From: Ottelia alismoides
Lineage: Eukaryota; Streptophyta; Magnoliopsida; Alismatales; Hydrocharitaceae
Direction of reading: 5' to 3'
DNA: 64,000 bases
NCBI GenBank assembly: GCA_037367405.1
Contig: JAZKJV010007260.1
Coordinates: 62,001 to 126,000 of the forward strand
How positions within the stretch are numbered: the stretch's first letter is position 1; each line of letters begins with the position of its first letter. Positions 44,801 to 56,800 of the stretch are shown piece after piece. The notes beneath the pieces are model-generated. The model was not told the DNA's origin and did no database searches. It saw nothing but the letters and a program-made list of their open reading frames with translations. A program made the position numbers and the translations under genes.

Positions 44801-47800
44801 ATAAGTCCGAGATTGACCCAAGATAGATCTGAATGGAGGCGAAGAATCCATGTAGCCGACCCTACTTAATTGTGGGAAAAGGCTTTGTTGTTGTTGTTGT
44901 TGTTGTTGGTTTGTTTTGTTATATTTCACAAGTCTTGTTTCTATATTTTTTATTCTAACATTAAATATGCCAACTAATTCCACCCCTCAAATTCTTGTTA
45001 TGAGGAATTCTTTTATCTATATGGATGCCTTTTTAAATTACTTTAGTTGAAATCACATTGTACTTAAAGGTATGTGCTTTATATTTCTTCTATGACAGAT
45101 TTTTTTGAAACATAAATATCCTATATTTGAATTTATAATTATGTTTTTTATTATTTGAAAAAAACAGCTTAGAGGAAATGAACAAGGCTCTGCTCGACAA
45201 CTGAGTCATTCACATTTGGGGGAGTGTGGCAGTTTGGTGCATGGACTTGTCCAGAGGATCTATGAATCGAGGCTTACTTTTCAGGTCTCCAACGAGCGTG
45301 GTACCACACCCTCCTTGTTCTAAAGGGGTGTTTGCAGTGTGGTAGTAGAGATGCATCCTTATTTGAGGCATGTGATTGGGGATGGAACTAATTTCCTTTT
45401 TTGGTTTGATAATTGGAGTGATAAGGGGACGTTGGTAGCAAGGTTCTCGCGGCTGAAGGTGTTGGCAGTGGATCCAACCTGCTCTTTGGTGGATTCTTGG
45501 GATGGACATACTTTTTCCCACGTTTGAGGTCTGAGCTTTCTGAGCGACGGGTGGATGAACTTCTGGTGATGCTTTTTGAGCTAGAGGAGATAGTTGAGCC
45601 TACGAAGGGGCGAGATTGTTGGTCATGGTATGATGGTTCGTTTTCAATTAGGAAGGCTTACAGGGTGCTGAAGGGTCCAATGGGTTTTGATCCTGGGGGT
45701 GCGAGGTGGATTGCAGATGATTTGGAATTGGAAGGTTCCCACTCGAGTGAAGGTCTTCTTGTGGCTATTGAGAAGAGGGCGACTGATGACGAAGGACATG
45801 TTTGTACGCTTTGAGCATGGGGCTGACCCGGGATGTCCCCGATGCATGGAGAGGGTAGAGGATGCGGATCGTCTTTTCTTCAGTTGGGGGTGCTCAATGA
45901 ATTACTGGAGTCGTTTTGGTGGCAGTATGGTTGCGGCCAACATGCCTAACTTTTGGGGCTCTATCAGGATTGGTTTGGAACGACACGGAAAAGGAAAGAT
46001 CGAGGTGTGTGGCCATGATCTAGGCCATATGGATGGCCAGAAATGGTGTGGTCTTTCGACTGGATCGCTTCTACGTTGAGAATGTGTTGGCTCATGCCAA
46101 CGTACTGAGTGAGTTGGAACATGTAAAGTGGTGAACAAATACACGTAGTAGTTTTGTAATAATTTTTGGTGATAAATGGTGAAGTTTTTGGGCATGCGCC
46201 TATACAGTGAAAGCCCCTTTTCTTTAAGTTTTTTAATTAAAATAATACAAACCACGTAATTCTCTTATACGTCCGCATATACTTTCACTGATCCGCTTAC
46301 TCGCTTCAGATCGCCTGGCCAAACGAATACCACATACCACTTTTTGAACCTTGAGTGTATCTCATCAATCACAATTCCAAGAGCGCATGTTACATCAGTC
46401 CCTTCTCCCTCGACTCATATTTATGGCTTGACATATATCGATAATTGTAATTGAATATGACACAATATACTCCTATATAAATAGTTTCATGATATACTTT
46501 TTAAATCATGTAGTTATATTTCAACATGCCATATATGATGTGGTATAAGTCAAACCTCTTATTTACACCTTTGTTATAGTAATTAAGTGTGTATTTCTAT
46601 TTTATTTTATCGATAAATGAACATTGAAAATGTTAATATATGAAAACATATTGTTATAGCTATTTACATCATTTTCGGTGATATTGATGATATGCTAACA
46701 AGATTTCCTGACATTTCCTTTATGGACTTGGTGAAACGACAACTATAGAGATATTTGAGGCCATGCTTAAAGCTTGTCACTTTAAGAAAGCATCTTTTAG
46801 AGTACAAGGAATAGTCTGTATGATCACGTCTGTGGAGAATGGCATGCACAAGAGGAGATTGATAGGTTGGAAAAAGTAGATGATTCTAGGTATTTCTTTA
46901 TTGAAGTGCTCGAGGAGAGACGAACACAACAAAAGTTGGTGTAAAAGAGGATAAGAAGCATGAGGTAGAATGCTCATAGAGACATTGGTTGAAGGAACAT
47001 GATGATGCTAAAATAACCATCAATTCCGTTGCTAGACGAATGACATAAAGAAATTTCACCATATTTTATGGAGGTGTCAAGGGATTACATTTGATGGAAT
47101 GCTTAGGTTGGGAGATCTTTGGTGGATTATCTTAGACTCTTTAGTAGGTGTTGCAAGGTTACTCATTGGCGATGAATCTGGTGATGGTTTAGGAGAGGGG
47201 CCTGACAGATTAAGCAATAAGCATGACGAGTAGTTGGCTGACAATTTTTTCGTAGAAGAGATGCAAAATGTTGTTAACAAGTGAACACCAATGGATCCCG
47301 AGCCCAGTGTTGCAATAGTCGGTTGATTATACCGAATAGTTGGTACGAGTATGAGGCGCAGGGGGGTCCCGACTGAATAAACCTCTAGTTAGCCAATAGT
47401 CGACTTCGACCGATTGGCTGACTAATGTTTGATAGTTGGATTTTTTTTATTTTTTTATTTCTAATTCTTAAATGTTGTCATTAATCATGGTCTCACCACA
47501 AATGTCAAATTCCTCGTATATACCTTGTTGAGTGATACTTTTATCTTGGATTTCTGTTAATTGATGACCGTATATGTATAAAAATATAAGAATATATGTA
47601 GTAGAATTAATTTTTATATTTAAAATAAAAATAAAATCGAATAATCCTGAATAGTCACTCGAATACCGATTATTCTCTATTCAGTGACCCTCCGACTGAA
47701 TACTGAATACCGACTTCTGCAACATTACATGAGTCCAAATGGTTTCTCGTCTTTTTTAAAAGGAGTTTAGGAGGTTCTTAGGTGGGCATCTTGGAGGTTG

Positions 47801-50800
47801 TGGATGGTTTTTTGTTGTGAAATTGTGATTTCGAGAGGATGAACATGGCTTTGATTCTTTTGTTGTCTAAGAAGGAACCAACAATTGGAGTTGATTTTAG
47901 ATCGATAAAAGTCTCCATCGCAATTTACTTGATTATGGCTATGTACTTGGCTAATAAACAATGCCGTGCTCTTCGCGACCTTATTAGCCCACAATGGACA
48001 CTTTTTATACCTAGCAGGTTGATGAGTAACAACATTTTAATGGCTTATGAGATTGTGATTTATAAGAGAAGAAATGTCCATGTTTTAATTTGGAAAATGG
48101 ACTTTTCTAAAGCATATGATAGTGTTTATTAAAGGTTTTTGTGGAATTCTCCATATAAAGAAGTGTAAAATATGAAATAAGAAATAACAGAATCAAAGGA
48201 CAAGAAAAACATTGATTTACATGGAATCGTACTCCTTAAGGAACGTGATGAAACCATAAAAGAAAGCCACAAATGGTTGTTTTTTCTATTTAGTTTCTCA
48301 ACGAGTACTTGGGTTGCGAGGCTCTATTCATTTATTTGAAGCCAAACAAGGGGGAAACACTCAGAGGTGTTCGTCCCAACATTGAATTAAAAAAACAGGA
48401 CACTGATACAAATCGAGCAACTAGGAAAGCCACAAGTCTAACAAACCTGACACCTTGATACAAACATTCTCCTTATAAAACCTTTGGCCAGAGAACAATA
48501 GGGCATTCCTAGCCAACCAGATGGCACAGACAATGGCCACAGGACGAAGTAGGATTCTCCTCGGACGATGTCTGACCGCTACTAAGTTACCACAAAATGA
48601 GGAAAGGCTCCCTGTATTGACCCAGTCCAGATCCGGGTCAACCCAAATAAGCGCTGATACCTGACACAAGAAGAAGATATGCTCCACTGTCTCAATTCCG
48701 GTCCCACACAGAAGGCATCTGTCAGAAAATGTCCCAAGCAGCCTAGCACAACGGTCATGTGTCATCAATCTTTTTCTCCTGAACAGCCACAGGAAAAAGC
48801 CAATTCTCTTTAGGAGTCCAAGTCCTCAGAAGAAACTGCAGTCCCTCGCCAGCTCAGTCGAGTGCGAAGGAGGAGGCCTGCAAATAGTCATATAAGCCTT
48901 TTTAACCGAGAAAGCGCTCCCACGCCACACCCAGTGGTCCCGTTCCCCTGAAGGACCGCCAAACCCTCAAGGAGTCAAGTAGGAGGAGAAAATCTTCCAA
49001 ACACTGATCTGAAAAATTATATCGAAACAACGACATCCATTTACCGTCAGTCCAACAGGAAGCAACATGCACCTCTGGATCCGCAGCCAAAGCAAATAAA
49101 TGAGGAAGCGGTCACACAACGCACCACCATCCGTCCAGTCATCCTTCCAGAAGGCAAAGGTCTCCCCCGTTCCCCAGAACCGACCTGAACAGAGTCCAGA
49201 GATGGGGGATAACCGACAAAACGCCCTTCCAAAAAGGTGAAGGCCACATCCCTCAGCCACTGCTCTTCGATGCAGAACCAGACACGTTGTAGATCCGATG
49301 AATAAGTGCAGTGCAAAGGTCCTCAGTGCTCCCCCAGATCCGACCCACCCACTTTAGCAAGAGGGCTTCATTCAACGCATCAAGACGCCTAATCCCGAGG
49401 CCACCCCCGCTTTTAGGGAGAGTGATAGTCTCCTAATCGACAAGGTGAATGCCGGAAGTCTCCTGACCGCTCTTGGCCCACAGAAAGCGACGCATAAGCC
49501 CCTCCAATCTCCTTCTAATACCAGCCGGCGTGAGCCTCGTAGACGCGAAGTATACCGGAATAGCAGAGAGCACCACCTTCAAAAGAACTAAACGTCCTCC
49601 GTTAGAAAGGATCGAGGACTTCCACCCCACGAACCTCCTCTCCAGCTTCTCGACTAATGGTAACCAGTCCGCCAGTTTTGTCCTGCCAACGGTCAGAGGA
49701 ATCCCCAGATAGTGAATGGGATGATGGGCACTAGATGTTCCCAGCACGTCACTGCAAAGACTCGTCTCCTCGGCAGTTAAGCCAAACGGAACCACCTTGG
49801 ACTTGCTGGCGTTCTGAGCTAGCCCCGACATCTCACCAAACAACTCGAGAGTGATTGCCATGCCATTAGCCTCGCCACTGCCCCCCTTGATGAAGAAAAT
49901 GGTGTCATCAATGTATTGAAGCAGAGGGACCCTCAAACCATCCCTCGAGTAGCCACGTGTGATCCCATTGTCCTGCACCCGGGTTACCATGCAAGCGAGT
50001 ATGTCAGAAGCAAGGATGGAGAGCAAAGGAGCGAGAGGGCATCCCTGTCTTACGCCCATCGTATTAAAAGGCGCGCCTCGAGGCGGTCGAGGCGTACGCC
50101 TCGAGGCGAGGCGGGCCTTTTTAGCCTCGAGGCGTGCGCCTCGGCCTTGTCCAGTGAGGCGTGCGCCTCGACTGGCTGAGGCGTAGCCTCGAGGCGTTCC
50201 GCCTCGAGGCGGTCGAGGCGTTTTCCGAGGCGTTTTTGTTTTTTTTGAAGATTTCTTGTATGATTTTGATAGTTACATGGTGGTTTGAGAAGCTTATAAA
50301 TATATACTTGTTTAGGATAATGATTATACAAGTTAAATGCCTAAATCTGATGTTTCTTTCGTACTCATAACTCCACATTTACTATTAATTACGTGTAACT
50401 ATTTCAGCAAACTACTTCATATTTACTATTAATTATATCTAACTATTAATTTATGCAAAATGTATGCTTAAAGTTGATCTCTTTCATATTCATATGCTTG
50501 AATTTGACCTATTTCATATTCATATTTACCATTAACATGCCAAATTATTTTAGTGACGCTTACTATTACATCCTTAAACATATAAAAATGTGTATACGAA
50601 TTCGAATCCTCATAAAAGAAAAAAATTTGGGTATAGTAGACCATATAGTTAGGATTCAAATCATATGATTCATATCAACACCTTGGATATTTATAATGAC
50701 AACTATAGCCAATCCCTTTTAGATAATTTTTTAGTGATATTTATAAGTTATAACCAATGATTTTCGTTTGATTAGGTAGAAATTTAGAAAGGTTTATGGC

Positions 50801-53800
50801 ATTGAGTCATTGATATATCCTTTTTTCATGTTCTTATCTTCATAGTATCATCATATATTACATTGTTATATACTATATGTTTGTCAGATTATATTATTTC
50901 ATCAATAAATATATGTATTATATATTTTATATTTATTTTTCTATACAAAATTGAGGCTTACGCCTCGACCGCCTCGAGGCTACGCCTCGCCTCGCTTTCA
51001 GGGAAAACGCCTCGTTCCGCCTTTCGTTTTTTCAAACCTTGCTTACGCCCCTTTGCAGTTGAAAAAACCTCACTCAGGACACCCATTCACGAGGACCGAT
51101 AACGACGCACTAGTCACACAACTCTTCATTCATGAGATCCAGAGCTCTGGGAATCCCCTTCTATATAACGCCACCCATAGAAAATGCCAATCTAAAGTGT
51201 CGTAAGCCTTTGCAAAATCCACCTTCCAGAGCAAAGCCTTCTTCCCACACCTCTTCCAATCATCAATAATCTTAGATGCCATAACCAAGCACTCTGTGAT
51301 CTGTCTCCCAGGAACGAAGGCAGACTGAAAAGGGGAGATAATGTGCTCGAGCACCCTACTCAATTTGATAGCGAAGACCTTTGCCACAATCAAATACAAT
51401 GCGTTGGACAATGCAATTAGCCTAAAATCCTCAATCCTGTCAGCTCCCTCCCGCTTAGGGAGGAGGACAATCAGAGCCTTATTGATACGATCAAAACCCG
51501 TGTTGCAACGACAACAATCCAACACTACGTCAAGCACCTCCATGCCAGCCAGATCCCAGAAGTCCTTGTAGAATGAGATTGGAAAACCATCCGGCCCCGT
51601 TGCGCCCTCCCCGTTCAGATTCCAAACAGCCTTCCGAAGTTCCTCCACGGTAACCGCTTGAATCAAGCTAGAAGCGTGAGAGGCCGACAACTACGCTGCA
51701 CCCGACCCCGTCCATCTCTATTCATGGCAACAAGTAACCGAATTCAACACGAAACAACCGACATTTAATGGTTTAGGGTTTACCGATTGAAGGAGTGGTG
51801 ACTGATAAAGTTGAAATATTGGTGGAATTTCGGCTGAAATTTTGTTTGGACTGAGCACATGTATGTTTGCTGATACTGACATTTAAAGCATTGGCTCTAT
51901 TTATAGGCCATCAACTCAACAAGTCTCATCACTCATCCATGTGGGACTAAACAACCCCTGCTCATAGATGCCAAATTACACAAATATATCAATACACTCC
52001 TCAACCTGGAATATGGAATGCTCAGTTTGGACAATACAACATTCAACACACACACACACACACACACGTCGAGTACATATATCAATTACAACTTTCAAAC
52101 TCGCAGCTGCATCATCTCGATCTTGTGATGGGAAAGTCTGTAACAACTGTTGTGCTCCTGAATGCTTTGAACACAAAAGACTGAATAAGGGTCCCTCCCA
52201 TGGAGACCGTTGTGAGTGCTACCACCATATGATGATATGAACAAAGGACATCTATTATGAAGATGCTGTAATGGGTCTTTCTGAGCGTGAGCTTCGAGCT
52301 AGGCCTCTCACACTTGCTCAGAGAATGTGATCTCTACTATGGAGTCCTTCTGAATCTCTTTGTATCGAGCCTCTACCATGGGTCTCTGACATACGAGGAC
52401 CTCCTCAATAAATGATCACATATGTGTGCTTCATAGAAAACAATGAGATGTTCGTATATACTCCCCCCTTTCCCCTCTTTTTTTTTATATTTTTTTCACT
52501 ATCGATTTTATTCACCATCTCCTTTTCTTTTATTCAATTTTCAACATTTTTTTGCTTCATTCTTTTTGAATTATCCAACGAGTATGGATCAAGAACAAAT
52601 GCAATTCAAACATAGAATTTCTCTTCCTTTGTTTCTCTTCTTTTTACTGTCCATTCCTTATTTTTGTAGATTGTTTCCATTTTTTGTTCACAACTCTCTT
52701 TTCTTTGCAACCTTTTTTTCCTTCATGTCCTTCCCTGTAAAACGGCATGACTCCTCCCTTTTGTGGCTGTTTTGATATATTTTGAGTGGAGTAGAACACA
52801 CCCCATTTGTTTTCAGAGCCTGAAAAATTTGCAAATGAATCAACGGCACATGAAGCATCATATTGCTTTCTCAGATTTAGTCCTAGCGTCCTTATTGGAC
52901 CAACCATACAAACAATAAACTAAAACCCACTTTAGGCTTCTGCAGACCAGCGCGCCCCTTCATTTTTTGGTCATCAGGGTTCCCAATGAGAGCCCATCAA
53001 AAGTTTCCACCGCTTGCACGTGGTTCATGCAGTCGTTTGACTGCCTCCATCCGAGGGTTTGACCTCTCTATGAGGAGAGAACCCATCGTTGTTTGCTGCA
53101 TTTGACTGTGCGTTAGTCGCCTGGAGTAACAACCGCGGGTTTGGTTCTCCCACTACTTCTCAACATCGTTAATGATGTGGTTGCCTCATGTGATTTATCC
53201 TCAGCTTGATCTGTGATGTTGTCCAGGGGTTGAAAGAGGTGAAGCCGTTGATGGAGGTAGAGGGTTATGGTCGAGGAAACCCTAGAAAATTAGGTGTTGC
53301 CAGTATTGTGGTCCTTTACATGCGACAATGTGACAAGGGGAGAAGTGACCCCTTGTGGTTTGAACTTGATGGCTTCGTTATAATGGTCTACAGTTGCCTG
53401 TAATAAATATGTGGCAACTTATTACCATTGGAATGATGGCACAATCTAATGCCGGTATTGGCATAAACAATGCCTCCTTGTGGTTTCCCAACATCTGAAC
53501 TTTTGGCACAATAAACCCACAATACAATATCCGAGAACTTTAAAAATAAAAAAAATCATAATTGAAATAGATCAAATCTCGACTATAAATCCCTAGATCG
53601 ACTCGCCTTGATACCATGTGAAATATGAAATAAGAAACAACAGAAACAAAGAACATGAAAAACTTGATTTACATGGAGCCCTACTCCCTAAGAAGCGGGA
53701 TGAAATCCACATAATAAAGCCACAAAGGGTTGTTTCTTCTATTCAGTTTCTCAATGAGTACACAAGTGTAGTACTCAATTAATAACCCCGCCAACTCAAC

Positions 53801-56800
53801 AAGTTCCATCACTCTCCGATGTAGGACTAAACAACTTTCACCCATAAAGACCCAATTGCACAAATGTCTCAACACGGAGGTTTCCCAGATTTTTGGATTG
53901 TGTGGATGAATACGTATGTGACTATTGGCTCCCACTTGATCTTGGCTAATGATCATTTGGAAGAAGGCTTTTTCCAGCCATAGAGGGTTGTTAAAAGAAC
54001 TATCCCTTGACGTCACTCCTTTTTATCTTGATGGTGGATGCATTGGCGATCTCTATCATATTGTGCAGATCTTTTAATTCATGTCCTACATTATACTGAT
54101 GATTGACACCCTTTTCTTTATGGAGGGATCAACATTGGAGGATATGCATTTGTTGGCCTTGGCAGGGCTCTTGGCGGATGCACATGTTTGTGGATTGATC
54201 GTGGCAAGTTCGACTTTGTGCCTTATGGACTATCAAAACAGAGTGCTCAGGAGTGTGCTCGAGTTTTGTTAACACCACGACGTGGTTTTTACTTATACTA
54301 TTAGGGTTTGCATTTGACCCAAGGCCTTAAATGTCGGTTTCGGTCACCATTTCGGTATCGACCAAAACAGAATTTCGATGGAATTTCGGTGGAATTTCGA
54401 CCGAAATTTCAGTCATTTCGGTCATTTTTTGTACTAGCACCCCCATATTTCGGTCATTTCGGTCGAATTTCGATTTCGAGTGGATATCGATATTCGACAG
54501 AAATTCGACTGAATTTCGCTGAAATTTGAGGCCATGAGGCCATGATTTGACCTAAGGCAAACTTTAATAGTTCAACTGAGTCTCTGGTTGGAAGGTGAGA
54601 CGTCTGTCTTGTAGGGTTAGGCTAGTGCTCTTTTACTCGATTCTTTTCTATGACACATATCTTCTATTTGTAGATTCGTAGACTTCCAATAGGCGAGTAC
54701 CCAACCTTAAGTCTTTGATGGGAGCTTTTTTGAGCTAGTTTTGGCAGGATAACCAAAGGGTTGCTCTAGTTGATCAGGGCTAGTGAGGAGACTCCTTAGT
54801 TAGGTAGAGTTGGTGATGTTGAGTCCTAAGGAGATGCTAATTGCTTTGCTTATGAAGTATGTATTAAAATCCAAGGCTCGAGCGACAATGTGCTATGCAG
54901 GCTTCACAGGCATGTACGACTACTGCCTACAAGTTTAGATGTGTTATCACTTGGAGAGGACACTTGCTATCGTCGTTGACACTTGGAGAGGAATTTTCTC
55001 ATTCATTACAATGGTTGATCGATGATATTTTTCAAGGGAGACATGGACAATGAATTACCATCCCTTGCTTTCTCCTTTAGGTCTTCGGATTATAGATTTC
55101 GGGAGTAGTTGAGGCTGATGGAGAATCTGTCATCCAGTTATCTCTCTTTAGCACTCACGTTGTATATTTTAAAGTTAAATGGAAGCAGTTACCCAAGTCG
55201 TACAATATCAGGCTTATGAGTAAAAAAATCTTATTGTGAACCTTCGACCCGTAGGGTCCTCTAGAGGTGGTGCAATAGTGAATTCTCGATTAAGAAGGCT
55301 TGATGTTTTCTTGCAGCACAACTTTCTCAAGGGCATGTTAGGTTAGCTAGAGAATACGGAATAAATTTGGTGATTGAAGGCTCATTTGAGGGTCAGGGTT
55401 TACTTGTGCTATTTCATAGAGAATAATGATGAAAACATTCCTAGCCCACCTCTTTCATAACATTACGCTTATCCATTGTGTCAAAACAACTAAGAGAAGT
55501 GTTAGAAAATAGGAAGCGGAAGTGGAAACAGTGATGGGGTAAATGGATCTTGGAGGTATCCATTTACCCATCTACAACCCAATAGGCGCACAACCAAATA
55601 CTCCAACAAGAAGATTGTGCACCTTTTCTTTGCTGCAAGTTTGCACGAGAAATCTGGATGACAAACTTGGCTTGGATGGATTTGCAAGTGTGGAGGCCTT
55701 TTGGAGTATCTATGATTTAACAACCTACTGTTATATACAAGAGAGAGCGAAGTCTAACATTTTTGCAGGTTGTGGATAGCAGTGAATGTGGTTGTTTTCT
55801 GTGAGGAACGTTTCTATGCAGAGACTATTGCAATACACATTGCATCACTTTTGGAGCCTTAACTCTTGTAGTTTTAATTTGACAGTAATATAGTTTACGG
55901 ATAAACACTTTTCAAGGGTGCATCATTTTTCAATTTTGAAGAGAATTTCATGCATGTCTCACAGACCAAGACTTTTGAAACAATGGAAAATAAGATATTT
56001 CTAATCTTCACATTCTTCTTTACCAATTAATTCTTATTTCTTATCGAATTTGTCTCATAATGTTCAAGGCAGACCAAGAGTTTTGAAATGACGAAAGATA
56101 AGATATTTCTAATTTTTCATTATTCTTCTTTACACGTTAAATCTTGTCAATATTTCTTATTTTATTGAGAAAGAAGATGATCAAATGGCCGCTACTCGAT
56201 CTAACACTGTAGTGTGATTTTTCATGTTTGAATGGGCTATGGTTATTTTTGAAGTGATAATTACACAGATGTCCCCACAATCTTTTGACAGAACACCTCA
56301 TAATTATTTGAGAATTATGTCTATGCCATTGTGAACTCTTATCATCTTAAACATATGCTCCTCTATTAGCTTCCTGTTATTAATAATATTAGATCTAATG
56401 GATTTTCAATAAAATGGTATCACAGCCATCACTCGTGCTGAAGAATCATCTAATCATGACTCCAGATGAATGCACACCTCAGCCAGGAGCAGTTGAGAGC
56501 TGATGGCAGAAAGTTAATAAGGATTTTACATGTATATGGTGCAAGTTTGTGCGGATATTATATATGTACAATGATCTGTTAGATATAGGTGCAATGTCCA
56601 AATATCTAGGGTCATGTGATTTATACTCAGCATTAAATTCAGTTCAGAGGCCACATTATTCTTATAGTTTCTTTATAATATATCTTCCCCACTCTTTTAG
56701 AATGATCTTTGTTCAACTTTTTGCATCGTTGAGCTGGCATTAGATATCCTATGCACATGTATTTTGCTATAAAGGCACCAATACAAAAAGTTAAATGAAT

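Larger units (their letters stand above)
48166..53874 (-). mobile_element. LTR element (reverse) with its 3' LTR split by a nested LINE
   Basis: The 5' LTR, read in reverse, lies at 53617-53874 (TGTGAAATATG...CTCAACA on the plus strand) with the primer-site complement TTGATACCA just left of it. The 3' LTR is in two halves: 48166-48340 matches the first part (GAAATAAG, TTTACATGGA.CC, AGTTTCTCAA.GAGTAC) and 51893-51996 the second (CAACTCAACAAG, GGGACTAAACAAC), followed by the purine-tract complement CTCCTCAACCTGG. The halves are separated by LINE fragment D and a short element. The interior (51997-53612) has no gag or pol; it has a T-rich zone like the other non-autonomous elements here. Confidence 0.75.
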
